A DNA stretch of 64,000 nt. Origin: Streptomyces sp. CB01201 (lineage in GTDB: Bacteria > Actinomycetota > Actinomycetes > Streptomycetales > Streptomycetaceae). The notes beneath the pieces were generated by a model. The model had not been told where the DNA came from. It was given only the letters and a program-made list of their open reading frames with translations, and ran no database searches. The stretch spans positions 1-64,000 of the forward strand of contig NZ_NNBJ01000015.1 of assembly GCF_002803085.1 (NCBI RefSeq), written 5' to 3'. The position numbers and the translations under genes are program-made. How positions within the stretch are numbered: the stretch's first letter is position 1; each line of letters opens with the position of its first letter. Shown in pieces: positions 28,294 to 36,909 of this stretch.

Positions 28294-29313
28294 TCAGGCC
28301 TTCAGCCAGGTATCCACTCCCGCCAGAAGTTCCCCCCGGATGTCCGCGGGGGCCGCCGACGCCCGGATCGACTGGCGGGCCAGCTCCGCCAACTCGGTGT
28401 CGTCGAAGGCGTGGTGGTGGCGGGCGATGTCGTACTGGGCGGCCAGCCGGGAGCCGAAGAGCAGCGGGTCGTCCGCACCCAGGGCCATCGGGACGCCGGC
28501 GTCGTACAGCACGCGTAGCGGCACGTCCTCGGGCTTCTCGTAGACGCCGAGGGCGACGTTGGACGCGGGGCACACCTCGCAGGTGATGCCCTTCTCGGCG
28601 AGGCGGCGCAGCAGGCGGGGGTCCTCCGCGGCCCGCACCCCGTGCCCGACCCGCCGCGCGTGCAGGTCGTCGAGGCAGTCGCGCACCGAGGACGGTCCGG
28701 AGAGCTCGCCGCCGTGCGGGGCCGCGAGCAGCCCGCCCTCGCGGGCGATCGCGAAGGCGCGGTCGAAGTCCCTTGCCATGCCCCGGCGTTCGTCGTTGGA
28801 CAGGCCGAAGCCGACGACCCCGCGATCGGCGTAGCGGACCGCGAGCCGGGCCAGGGTGCGTGCGTCGAGGGGGTGCTTCATGCGGTTCGCCGCGACCACG
28901 ACGCGCATGCCGAGCCCGGTCTCGCGCGAGGCCGCGTCGACCGCGTCCAGGATGATCTCCAGGGCCGGGATCAGACCGCCGAGCAGCGGGGCGTACGAGG
29001 TCGGGTCGACCTGGATCTCCAGCCAGCCGGAGCCGTCCCGGACGTCCTCCTCGGCCGCCTCGCGCACCAGCCGCTGGATGTCCTCGGGGGCGCGCAGACA
29101 CGAGCGCGCGGTGTCGTAGAGGCGCTGGAAGCGGAACCAGCCGCGCTCGTCGGTGGCCCGCAGCTTCGGCGGCTCCGCGCTGGTCAGCGCCTCGGGCAGC
29201 CGTACGCCGTACTTGTCGGCGAGCTCCAGCAGGGTCGAGGGCCGCATCGACCCGGTGAAGTGCAGATGCAGATGGGCCTTCGGCAGATCTCGTACGTCGC
29301 GAACGTGCTCCAT
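28294..29313 (-). CDS. adenosine deaminase family protein
   Basis: This 339-residue metal-dependent purine deaminase-type TIM barrel has zinc ligands HLH in PKAHLHLHFTGSM, the later His in AAPHGGEL, HGVRAAEDP and the aspartate pair GADDPLLFG. The segment before the last motif (CPASNVALGVYEKPEDVPL) departs from the SNxxTG...HP pattern of classical adenosine deaminases, so the substrate may be adenosine or another 6-aminopurine compound. The ATG at 29313 starts next to the first motif; upstream frame is low-complexity. Confidence 0.88.
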   Translation of the reverse strand: MEHVRDVRDLPKAHLHLHFTGSMRPSTLLELADKYGVRLPEALTSAEPPKLRATDERGWFRFQRLYDTARSCLRAPEDIQRLVREAAEEDVRDGSGWLEIQVDPTSYAPLLGGLIPALEIILDAVDAASRETGLGMRVVVAANRMKHPLDARTLARLAVRYADRGVVGFGLSNDERRGMARDFDRAFAIAREGGLLAAPHGGELSGPSSVRDCLDDLHARRVGHGVRAAEDPRLLRRLAEKGITCEVCPASNVALGVYEKPEDVPLRVLYDAGVPMALGADDPLLFGSRLAAQYDIARHHHAFDDTELAELARQSIRASAAPADIRGELLAGVDTWLKA

Positions 29314-29385
29314 CCAGGGATCTTGCCGCACCCGGCCGGAATCCGGCAGCCCCTTTCCCCGATCGGGGCCGGCCCCGAACGCAGA

Positions 29386-29408
29386 AGCGGGCCCCACCGG
29401 GGCCCGCT
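29386..29408 (-). terminator. bidirectional-type terminator after the aminotransferase
   Basis: A 10-bp stem (agcgggcccc with ggggcccgct) and a 3-nt loop lie just beyond the stop of the minus-strand aminotransferase gene, before the deaminase gene on the same strand. Confidence 0.65.
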
Positions 29409-29431
29409 CCCGCCGCACGACCCGCCGGAAT

Positions 29432-30670
29432 CTAGTCCCGGGCCTCCGCCAGCAGCTTCTGGATCCGCGAGACGCCCTCGACGAGGTCCTCGTCGCCCAG
29501 CGCGTACGAGAGCCGCAGATAGCCCGGTGTGCCGAAGGCCTCGCCGGGGACGACCGCGACCTCGGCCTCGTCCAGGATCAGCGCGGCGAGCTCGGCCGAG
29601 GTCGCCGGGCGCTTGCCGCGGATCTCCTTGCCGAGCAGGCCCTTGACCGACGGGTAGGCGTAGAAGGCGCCCTCGGGCGTGGGGCAGATCACGCCGTCGA
29701 TCTCGCTCAGCATGCGCACCATCGTCGTGCGGCGCCGGTCGAAGGACTCCCGCATCCTCGCCACCGCGTCCAGGTTCCCGGAGACCGCGGCGAGCGCGGC
29801 GATCTGCGCCACGTTGGAGACGTTGGACGTGGCGTGCGACTGGAGGTTGGTCGCGGCCTTGACGACGTCCTTCGGGCCGATGATCCAGCCCACCCGCCAG
29901 CCGGTCATCGCGAAGGTCTTGGCGACGCCGTTGACGACGATGCACTTGTCGCGCAGCTCGGGCACGATCGCGGGCAGCGAGGTGAACGCGGCGCTGCCGT
30001 ACACCAGGTGCTCGTAGATCTCGTCCGTCATCACCCACAGGCCGTGCTCGACGGCCCAGCGCCCGATGGCTTCGGCGTCGGCCTCGCTGTAGACGGCGCC
30101 GGTCGGGTTGGACGGGGAGACGAACAGGACGACCTTCGTCCGCTCGGTACGGGCCGCCTCCAGCTGCTCCACCGAGACCCGGTACCCGGTCGTCTCGTCG
30201 GCCACGACGTCCACCGGGACACCGCCTGCGAGCCGGATCGACTCGGGATAGGTGGTCCAGTACGGGGCCGGGACGATGACCTCGTCGCCCGGGTCGAGGA
30301 TCGCCGCGAAGGCCTCGTAGATCGCCTGCTTGCCGCCGTTGGTCACCAGGACCTGCGAGGCGTCGACCTCGTAACCGGAGTCGCGCAGTGTCTTCGCGGC
30401 GATCGCGGCCTTGAGCTCGGGCAGGCCCCCGGCCGGCGTGTAGCGGTGGTACTTCGGGTTGCGGCAGGCCTCGACCGCGGCCTCGACGATGTAGTCGGGC
30501 GTCGGGAAGTCGGGCTCGCCCGCGCCGAAACCGATGACCGGACGCCCGGCGGCCTTGAGGGCCTTGGCCTTGGCGTCGACGGCGAGGGTCGCGGACTCGG
30601 AGATGGCGCCGATGCGCGCGGAGACCCGGCGCTCGGTGGGGGAGGAAGGCGGGGGAGTTGCAGCGCTCAT
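29432..30670 (-). CDS. aspC: class I pyridoxal-phosphate aminotransferase, aspartate type
   Basis: This 412-residue fold-type I aminotransferase has the FGAGEPDFPTP N-terminal motif, SPSNPTGAVYSE and the PLP lysine in NGVAKTFAMTGWRVGW. C-terminal substrate-binding Arg is in GYLRLSYALG. This is the actinobacterial aspartate aminotransferase Ib subgroup, though related enzymes accept other amino acids. Two close ATGs (30679, 30670) are possible; I prefer 30670 by family alignment. It is transcribed away from tRNA-Trp. Confidence 0.9.
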   Translation of the reverse strand: MSAATPPPSSPTERRVSARIGAISESATLAVDAKAKALKAAGRPVIGFGAGEPDFPTPDYIVEAAVEACRNPKYHRYTPAGGLPELKAAIAAKTLRDSGYEVDASQVLVTNGGKQAIYEAFAAILDPGDEVIVPAPYWTTYPESIRLAGGVPVDVVADETTGYRVSVEQLEAARTERTKVVLFVSPSNPTGAVYSEADAEAIGRWAVEHGLWVMTDEIYEHLVYGSAAFTSLPAIVPELRDKCIVVNGVAKTFAMTGWRVGWIIGPKDVVKAATNLQSHATSNVSNVAQIAALAAVSGNLDAVARMRESFDRRRTTMVRMLSEIDGVICPTPEGAFYAYPSVKGLLGKEIRGKRPATSAELAALILDEAEVAVVPGEAFGTPGYLRLSYALGDEDLVEGVSRIQKLLAEARD

Positions 30671-30872
30671 GCGGGCCATGGTCCCAGAACGCCAACGGGC
30701 CGGGCACCCGCGTTTCACGGACCGGTCAGCATGTGGACAGGAGTCCGAGAGGGCTTCTCGCAGCGGCCGTGCGGAGGCCGTGGGAAGGCCGTGGGAAGGC
30801 CTGGGGCGGGCGCCGAGAAGGCCGGCGGAAGGACGGTACGGCGGCGGTCCGGAGGGGCTCGGGAGGAAGCTG

Positions 30873-30902
30873 TTCGACGCCGGGCCCCTGACCACGTACA
30901 CT
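30873..30902 (+). promoter_or_regulatory. candidate promoter of tRNA-Trp/secE region
   Basis: TTCGAC (30873-30878), an 18-bp spacer and TACACT (30897-30902), about 55 bp before tRNA-Trp. The preceding 100 bp contains short direct repeats of ggccgtgggaa. Confidence 0.4.
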
Positions 30903-30962
30903 CACTGCCTGTTGGTCCTCACCAACCGCAGCATCACATGCGGTAGGTTGGGGGAACCACAA

Positions 30963-31035
30963 AGGGTCGTAGCTCAATTGGTAGAGCACTGGTCTCCAAA
31001 ACCAGCGGTTGGGGGTTCAAGTCCCTCCGGCCCTG
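30963..31035 (+). tRNA. tRNA-Trp (CCA)
   Basis: The 73-nt tRNA has an AGGGTCG/CGGCCCT acceptor, anticodon arm CTGGT-CTCCAAA-ACCAG with anticodon CCA and T-loop TTCAAGT. It is followed about 100 bp later by secE, the usual bacterial arrangement. Confidence 0.95.
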
Positions 31036-31141
31036 CTACACACACCTTCGCCAGGATGTGTGCGCATGTACGTACTTCAATGCACCGCCGTGCGGCTCCA
31101 CCGGGCGCGGCACGGCCATGACCCGGAATCAGGTGAGAAGC

Positions 31142-31438
31142 GTGACGGACGCCGTGGGCTCCATCGACATGCCTGATGCCCAGGACGAGGCAGCGGAGTC
31201 CAAGGATGCGAAGAAGAAGGCCCGCAAGGGCGGTAAGCGCGGCAAGAAGGGCCCTGTGGGCCGTCTCGCGCTCTTCTACCGGCAGGTTGTTGCCGAACTC
31301 CGTAAAGTTGTCTGGCCGACACGCAGCCAGCTGACGACGTACACCACGGTCGTGATCGTGTTCGTCGTCATCATGATCGGCATTGTGACGTTGATTGACT
31401 CCGGCTTCTCGCAGGTAGTCAAGTACGTCTTCGGCTGA
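31142..31438 (+). CDS. secE: preprotein translocase subunit SecE
   Basis: This 98-residue single-spanning subunit of SecYEG has a Lys/Gly-rich cytoplasmic N-terminus, then the amphipathic helix FYRQVVAELRKVVWPTRSQL, then one membrane helix. I chose the GTG at 31142 because it gives the Streptomyces N-terminus (TDAVGSID) and has AGGTGAGAAGC upstream; an ATG at 31118 would add 8 residues. Confidence 0.93.
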   Translation: MTDAVGSIDMPDAQDEAAESKDAKKKARKGGKRGKKGPVGRLALFYRQVVAELRKVVWPTRSQLTTYTTVVIVFVVIMIGIVTLIDSGFSQVVKYVFG

Positions 31439-31440
31439 TC

Positions 31441-31473
31441 GCGAAGGGCGCCCCTCATCGGCGCCCCTTTCGC
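31441..31473 (+). terminator. hairpin between secE and nusG
   Basis: A stem of gggcgcc with ggcgccc, extended by gcgaa/ttcgc with a small bulge, lies 2 bp after secE. There is no strong U run, so it may be a processing site or partial terminator. Confidence 0.45.
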
Positions 31474-31512
31474 GCGTTCCACCCCATCTGTAGCCAGGAA
31501 GAAGCAGCCACC

Positions 31513-32451
31513 GTGTCTGACCCGAACCTGAACGACGCCTCCGAGTCGGTCGAGTCCGTCGAGGACGAGATCAAGATCATCGAGGCGGCCGACGAGGACG
31601 AGGCCGAGGCTGCCGACGCCGCTGCGGGCGAAGCGGCCGAAGAGGCTGCCCTGCACGTCGACTCCGATGACGCCGAGGCCGAAGAGGCCGAGGCCTCCGA
31701 CGTGACCGAGGACGCCACCGACGAGGACGCCGACGAGGCCGAGGCCTCCGTCGAGGACGAGGACGAGGACGCAGAGTCCGAGGAGTCCGAGGAGCCCACC
31801 GAGGACGAGGAGCCGGCGGAGCCCGCCGCCCCCGTCGACCCGGTCGAGGCCCTGCGCCAGGAGCTTCGCTTCCTGCCCGGCGAGTGGTACGTCATCCACA
31901 CGTACGCCGGTTACGAGAAGCGTGTGAAGGCCAACCTCGAACAGCGTGCCGTCTCGCTGAACGTCGAGGAGTTCATCTACCAGGCCGAGGTCCCCGAAGA
32001 GGAGATCGTCCAGATCAAGAACGGCGAGCGCAAGAACGTCCGGCAGAACAAGCTGCCCGGTTACGTTCTCGTCCGCATGGATCTGACGAACGAGTCCTGG
32101 GGCGTCGTCCGCAACACCCCCGGTGTCACCGGCTTCGTGGGCAACGCCTACGACCCGTACCCGCTGACGCTCGACGAGATCGTCAAGATGCTCGCCCCCG
32201 AGGCCGAGGAGAAGGCCGCCCGCGAGGCCGCGGAGGCCGAGGGCAAGCCGGCTCCGCAGCGCAAGGTCGAGGTCCAGGTCCTGGACTTCGAGGTCGGCGA
32301 CTCGGTCACCGTCACCGACGGCCCGTTCGCGACGCTCCAGGCGACCATCAACGAGATCAACGCCGACTCGAAGAAGGTCAAGGGCCTCGTCGAGATCTTC
32401 GGCCGCGAGACCCCGGTCGAGCTCAGCTTCGATCAGATCCAGAAGAACTGA
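31513..32451 (+). CDS. nusG: transcription termination/antitermination factor NusG
   Basis: This 312-residue factor binds RNA polymerase and modulates pausing, Rho termination and ribosome coupling. Residues 1-115 are a strongly acidic Asp/Glu-rich extension, usual in Streptomyces but absent in E. coli. The NGN domain follows (EWYVIHTYAGYEKRVKANL, LPGYVLVRMD) and the C-terminal KOW domain is DFEVGDSVTVTDGPFA to the end. GTG start with AGGAAG upstream. Confidence 0.95.
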   Translation: MSDPNLNDASESVESVEDEIKIIEAADEDEAEAADAAAGEAAEEAALHVDSDDAEAEEAEASDVTEDATDEDADEAEASVEDEDEDAESEESEEPTEDEEPAEPAAPVDPVEALRQELRFLPGEWYVIHTYAGYEKRVKANLEQRAVSLNVEEFIYQAEVPEEEIVQIKNGERKNVRQNKLPGYVLVRMDLTNESWGVVRNTPGVTGFVGNAYDPYPLTLDEIVKMLAPEAEEKAAREAAEAEGKPAPQRKVEVQVLDFEVGDSVTVTDGPFATLQATINEINADSKKVKGLVEIFGRETPVELSFDQIQKN

Positions 32452-32494
32452 CGCCTTCCGGCCACCTGGAACGCTTTCTGGAACCAGCACTTCC

Positions 32495-32541
32495 GAGCAG
32501 GTCAGAGGAGCTCTCGCAGCCCCTCTGACCTGCTCGGTTTT
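32495..32541 (+). terminator. nusG terminator
   Basis: A perfect 14-bp stem (32495-32508 with 32522-32535) is followed by ggttttt. This is a canonical intrinsic terminator separating secE-nusG from rplK. Confidence 0.85.
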
Positions 32542-32637
32542 TAGCCGCACAGCTATACCCGTTATCGTTGTGCGGTATGCCTCCATCCGGTTGAACGGAT
32601 GAAGGCGGTTCACTCTCACTAGGACCCGGAGAGAGCA

Positions 32638-33072
32638 ATGCCTCCCAAGAAGAAGAAGGTCACGGGGCTTATCAAGCTCCAGATCAACGCCGGTGCGGCG
32701 AACCCGGCCCCGCCGGTCGGCCCCGCGCTCGGCCAGCACGGCGTCAACATCATGGAGTTCTGCAAGGCCTACAACGCCGCGACCGAGTCGCAGCGTGGCT
32801 GGGTGATCCCGGTGGAGATCACGGTCTACGAAGACCGCTCCTTCACCTTCATCACCAAGACGCCGCCGGCCGCGAAGATGATCCTCAAGGCCGCTGGTGT
32901 CGAGAAGGGCTCCGGCGAGCCCCACAAGACCAAGGTCGCGAAGATCACCGAGGCCCAGGTTCGCGAGATCGCCACGACGAAGCTCGCCGACCTGAACGCC
33001 AACGACCTTGACGCCGCGTCGAAGATCATCGCTGGCACCGCCCGTTCCATGGGCATCACGGTCGAGGGCTGA
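32638..33072 (+). CDS. rplK: 50S ribosomal protein L11
   Basis: The 144-residue L11 has the N-terminal [27 protein letters not shown] motif (proline hinge) and C-terminal rRNA-binding domain ending [12 protein letters not shown]. It forms the GTPase-associated centre with 23S rRNA and is needed for RelA activation. ATG at 32638 with GGAGAG upstream; co-transcribed with rplA. Confidence 0.97.
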
Positions 33073-33161
33073 TCTCAGCTCACCCCCGTTTGACCTCCAG
33101 TGGTAGGGCCAAGCGCTGGCCCGCACCACGACTCCATGCCTGAACCATTACAGGAGCTGAA

Positions 33162-33884
33162 GTGAAGCGCAGCAAGACTCTCCGCGCTGCGGACGCCAAG
33201 ATCGACGCGGACAAGCTGTACGCGCCGCTTGAGGCGGTCCGTCTCGCCAAGGAGACCTCCACGACCAAGTTCGACGGCACCGTCGAGGTCGCCTTCCGCC
33301 TGGGTGTCGACCCGCGCAAGGCCGACCAGATGGTCCGTGGCACCGTGAACCTCCCGCACGGCACCGGTAAGACCGCCCGGGTCCTGGTCTTCGCGACCGG
33401 CGACCGTGCCGAGGCCGCGCTTGCCGCGGGCGCCGACATCGTCGGCTCCGACGAGCTCATCGACGAGGTTGCGAAGGGCCGTCTGGACTTCGACGCCGTC
33501 GTCGCCACCCCGGACCTCATGGGCAAGGTCGGCCGCCTCGGCCGCGTGCTCGGTCCCCGTGGTCTGATGCCGAACCCGAAGACCGGCACGGTCACCCCCG
33601 ACGTCGCCAAGGCCGTCGAGGACATCAAGGGCGGCAAGATCGAGTTCCGCGTCGACAAGCACTCGAACCTGCACTTCATCATCGGCAAGGTGTCCTTCGA
33701 CGACGCCAAGCTGGTGGAGAACTACGGTGCGGCTCTGGAGGAGATCCTCCGTCTGAAGCCGTCCGCCGCCAAGGGCCGGTACATCAAGAAGGCGACCATC
33801 ACCACCACGATGGGCCCCGGTATCACCCTGGACCAGAACCGCACCCGCAACCTCCTCGTCGAGGAGGACCCGGCCGCCGTCTGA
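33162..33884 (+). CDS. rplA: 50S ribosomal protein L1
   Basis: The 240-residue L1 is complete, with GRVLGPRGLMPNPKTGTVTPD in the centre and KFDGTVEVAFRLGVDPRKAD near the start. In many bacteria L1 represses its own operon by binding the leader mRNA. GTG at 33162 with AGGAGC upstream. Confidence 0.97.
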   Translation: MKRSKTLRAADAKIDADKLYAPLEAVRLAKETSTTKFDGTVEVAFRLGVDPRKADQMVRGTVNLPHGTGKTARVLVFATGDRAEAALAAGADIVGSDELIDEVAKGRLDFDAVVATPDLMGKVGRLGRVLGPRGLMPNPKTGTVTPDVAKAVEDIKGGKIEFRVDKHSNLHFIIGKVSFDDAKLVENYGAALEEILRLKPSAAKGRYIKKATITTTMGPGITLDQNRTRNLLVEEDPAAV

Positions 33885-33942
33885 TCCCCAGGATCACCGG
33901 CAGTCGCGGGTTCGCGTACGGCGACGTACGCCGCGTACCGAG

Positions 33943-33986
33943 ACCGGCCCCCGCACCTCTTCGGAGGGGCGGGGGCCGGTTTTTTC
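33943..33986 (+). terminator. rplKA terminator
   Basis: A perfect 12-bp stem (accggcccccgc with gcgggggccggt) has an inner cctc/gagg extension and is followed by six U residues. Confidence 0.9.
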
Positions 33987-34059
33987 TGTGTCGGCTGTCA
34001 GTGCGCTGAGTTACGGTTGTGAAGGTTTTCGTCAGTTTGATCTATGGGGTGGGGACGTA

Positions 34060-35004
34060 ATGAGCAAGTCCGTCAAGCGCGCCGGGATATCTCTCGCGGC
34101 GGTCGGAATCCTGGTGGCGGCGACCGCGGGATGTCAGAGCGACGGTGACTCCAAGAAGGCCGCCGAGGCACCGAAGAAGGCGGCTCAGCAGTCGAGTCCG
34201 AAGGATGCCCGCACGGCGCTCCAGGCGGCCTACAAGAAGACGTCGGCGGCCAAGTCGGCGAAGGTCACCATGAAGCTGTCGCTCCCGGCCGGGGCCACGG
34301 GCACGGCCGGGGCGGGCGCGGGGGACATGGAGATGTCCGGCATCCAGTCGTGGGACCCGGCCGCGATGGACATGACCATGAGCGGCTCGGCCTTGGCCCA
34401 GGGTGGCAAGGACCTGGGGGGGAAGATCCGGATGGTCCAGCTCGACAACGTCATGTACATGGACATGGGGGCGGCAGCCGCCAAGGAGATGGACGGCAAG
34501 CACTGGATGAAGATGGACCTCGGCGCCCTGGCCGGGGCCGCAGGCGGCGGGGCGTCGACCCAGGCGCTGACCGGCAGCGCCCAGAAGCAGGACCCGGCCC
34601 AGCAGCTCGCCATCCTGACGGACTCGCCGAACGTGAAGCACCTCGGCACCGAGCAGATCGACGGAGCCCCGGCGGAGCACTACAAGGGCACCCTGACGCT
34701 GGACGAGATGGCGGCGAACAACCAGGCCCTCGACGGCATGTCCGCCCAGGACCGCCAGAAGCTCCTCGACAGCGTGAAGAAGGCCGGCATCAAGAGCTAC
34801 GACACCGAGCTCTGGATCAACAAGGACGGCTACCCGGTGCAGATGAACGTCGGCATGAACATGTCGGAGGGCAAGGTCACCATGAGCGCCCACTACGCGG
34901 ACTACGGCACCAAGGTCGCGGTCACGGCCCCTCCGGCGGCCGAGACGTTCGACATCGCCGAGATGATGAAGGGCGCCGGAGCCGGCACGGGCGGCGCCGC
35001 TTGA
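34060..35004 (+). CDS. secreted lipoprotein with Met-rich repeats
   Basis: This 314-residue protein has a lipoprotein signal peptide (hydrophobic run then ATAGC lipobox, Cys near residue 25), a Lys/Ala linker, and a beta-rich body with an LppX/LprG-like layout: KVTMKLSLP, VMYMDMG, HWMKMDLG, GTEQIDGAPAEHYKGTL. Methionine is unusually frequent in residues ~90-170. Streptomyces genomes carry related lipoproteins between rplA and rplJ, so its place is conserved; the function is unknown. Confidence 0.8.
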   Translation: MSKSVKRAGISLAAVGILVAATAGCQSDGDSKKAAEAPKKAAQQSSPKDARTALQAAYKKTSAAKSAKVTMKLSLPAGATGTAGAGAGDMEMSGIQSWDPAAMDMTMSGSALAQGGKDLGGKIRMVQLDNVMYMDMGAAAAKEMDGKHWMKMDLGALAGAAGGGASTQALTGSAQKQDPAQQLAILTDSPNVKHLGTEQIDGAPAEHYKGTLTLDEMAANNQALDGMSAQDRQKLLDSVKKAGIKSYDTELWINKDGYPVQMNVGMNMSEGKVTMSAHYADYGTKVAVTAPPAAETFDIAEMMKGAGAGTGGAA

Positions 35005-35040
35005 GCGGATTTGCCTGACCCGGACGACGTAACGTACGCT

Positions 35041-35220
35041 CTCCCAGAAGCCAAAGACCGCTGGTCGTTGCCGTGCCTTCATCTGAGGGGGCGGTGGCCG
35101 AAGGATCCGCTGAATGCGGACGACCCGCGCAGGTGACCGTGGAAAGTTCCCGGATGTTCCTCTTCTGAGTGCAGCTGGTTGAGCTACGCCCCGTGCGCCT
35201 GCGCCGGGGCGTTTCGTTTT
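35041..35220 (+). promoter_or_regulatory. ribosomal protein L10 leader with attenuator
   Basis: The region resembles the L10 leader family: ccaaagaccgctggtc near the 5' side and gacgacccgcgcaggtgacc in the conserved 3' arm. It ends with a hairpin (acgcccc with ggggcgt, 35186-35212) and the U-rich stretch tttcgtttt. In this family the L10(L12)4 complex binds the leader and controls rplJL expression. Confidence 0.8.
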
Positions 35221-35271
35221 GTTCAGCCCCTTCTGAGCGGTCCTCATCACCCGGAAGGAGGCCGACGCTCT

Positions 35272-35802
35272 ATGGCAAGGCCCGACAAGGCTGCCGCGGT
35301 AGCCGAGCTCGCGGACCAGTTCCGCAGCTCGAACGCCGCCGTGCTGACCGAGTACCGGGGTCTCACCGTGGCGCAGCTCAAGACGCTGCGTCGTTCGCTC
35401 GGTGAGAACGCCCAGTACGCCGTGGTGAAGAACACGCTGACCAAGATTGCGGCCAACGAGGCCGGGATCACTTCGCTCGACGACCAGTTCAACGGTCCGA
35501 CGGCGGTTGCCTTCATCACCGGTGACCCGGTGGAGTCGGCGAAGGGTCTTCGTGACTTCGCCAAGGAGAACCCGAACCTGATCATCAAGGGCGGTGTCCT
35601 TGATGGCAAGGCGCTGTCCGCCGATGAGATCAAGAAGCTTGCGGACCTTGAGTCCCGCGAGGTTCTGCTCAGCAAGCTGGCCGGCGCGTTCAAGGGCAAG
35701 CAGTCCCAGACTGCCTCGCTCCTTCAGGCGCTGCCGTCGAAGTTCGTCCGCACTGCGGAAGCGCTTCGCGTCAAGCTCGCCGAGCAGGGCGGTGCCGAGT
35801 AA
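35272..35802 (+). CDS. rplJ: 50S ribosomal protein L10
   Basis: This 176-residue stalk base protein binds L7/L12 dimers. The N-terminus has KAAAVAELADQFRSSNAAVLTEYRGLT-type sequence and YAVVKNTLTKIAAN is present. ATG at 35272 with GAAGGAGG upstream; controlled by the preceding leader. Confidence 0.96.
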   Translation: MARPDKAAAVAELADQFRSSNAAVLTEYRGLTVAQLKTLRRSLGENAQYAVVKNTLTKIAANEAGITSLDDQFNGPTAVAFITGDPVESAKGLRDFAKENPNLIIKGGVLDGKALSADEIKKLADLESREVLLSKLAGAFKGKQSQTASLLQALPSKFVRTAEALRVKLAEQGGAE

Positions 35803-35915
35803 TTCGGCTCGCGCAATGATCGCCGCCCGCTAGGGCGACGGTCGCAGCGGGCCGAACGTACGCCCGCCTACATGTACATCCGGCACCCGCCGAATTAGTG
35901 GAAGGATCGCCCATC

Positions 35916-36299
35916 ATGGCGAAGCTCAGCCAGGAAGACCTGCTCGCCCAGTTCGAGGAGATGACCCTCATCGAGCTCTCCGAGTTCGTGAAGGCCTTCG
36001 AGGAGAAGTTCGACGTCACCGCCGCCGCGGCCGTCGCCGTTGCCGGTCCGGCCCAGGGTGGCGGCGACGCCCCCGCCGCCGAGGAGCAGGACGAGTTCGA
36101 CGTCATCCTCACCGGTGCCGGCGACAAGAAGATCCAGGTCATCAAGGTCGTGCGCGAGCTGACCTCCCTGGGTCTGAAGGAGGCCAAGGACCTCGTGGAC
36201 GGCGCCCCGAAGCCCGTCCTGGAGAAGGTCGCCAAGGAGGCCGCGGAGAAGGCCGCCGAGTCCCTCAAGGGCGCCGGCGCCTCCGTCGAGGTCAAGTAA
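35916..36299 (+). CDS. rplL: 50S ribosomal protein L7/L12
   Basis: This 127-residue acidic stalk protein has an N-terminal dimerisation domain, an Ala/Gly hinge (residues ~38-55) and a C-terminal factor-binding domain with IKVVRELTSLGLKEAKDLVD. The ATG at 35916 has GGAAGGA upstream; a GTG six codons earlier is less likely. Confidence 0.97.
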   Translation: MAKLSQEDLLAQFEEMTLIELSEFVKAFEEKFDVTAAAAVAVAGPAQGGGDAPAAEEQDEFDVILTGAGDKKIQVIKVVRELTSLGLKEAKDLVDGAPKPVLEKVAKEAAEKAAESLKGAGASVEVK

Positions 36300-36364
36300 C
36301 ACCTCGCGGGTCCCACGGGCCCGCACCGTCCGGCAGGCGCGCTCGCGCGCCGCTGGGCACCGCC

Positions 36365-36396
36365 AAGGGCGATCACCCATCCGGGTGGTCGCCCTT
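36365..36396 (+). terminator. hairpin between rplL and rpoB
   Basis: A perfect 14-bp stem (aagggcgatcaccc with gggtggtcgccctt) has a 4-nt loop. There is no U run. It may terminate part of the rplJL transcripts and set the ribosomal protein to polymerase ratio. Confidence 0.65.
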
Positions 36397-36909
36397 CGGC
36401 GTACCCGCGCCGTGCGCCTTGCACGGTGCCGCTCGGGGAGTATGGTGATCTTCGCCGTCTGCTCGGCGAGGACGCAGGCGTAGCCCCGCAACGGCTCCCG
36501 CGGCGATCTCCGGGGAGCGGAGGGGTCTTGACGAACCGCACGCAGCGCGCAATTCTCAGGACGCGTCGTCACAACGATCCGGATCCGAGGCATGGATCGA
36601 CGGCGAAGAGGGCAGTACTAATCTGCGTCTGCGCGGCGCACGGCTGACCGAGGTACCGAGGTACTTGAGAAGAGCAATGCGGGTCTCTGAAAATCCGCCC
36701 TGGACATCAGTGTGCCGAGTGGCTACACTGTCCCTTTGCGCTGCCTGTTAGCTGTCCCCTGCCCGTCACCAGGGGCATGCCCTCGCTTGAGCACCTCGGA
36801 TTGAACCGCCCTGAACTGGCCTTCCCGGCCGACTCGGAAACGTCTCTCCCTGTGCCCACGTGGGACCGGTACGCGCGTAGTGAGTCCGAGCCCTCGGAAG
36901 GACCCCCTC
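36397..36909 (+). other. rpoB upstream region
   Basis: About 510 bp with no supported gene. It holds the rpoB promoter candidate and a long 5' untranslated region. A second possible -10 (tactaat) lies near 36615. Confidence 0.6.
36701..36729 (+). promoter_or_regulatory. rpoBC promoter
   Basis: TGGACA (36701-36706), a 17-bp spacer and TACACT (36724-36729) form a good housekeeping-sigma promoter about 180 bp before the rpoB start codon. Confidence 0.6.
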
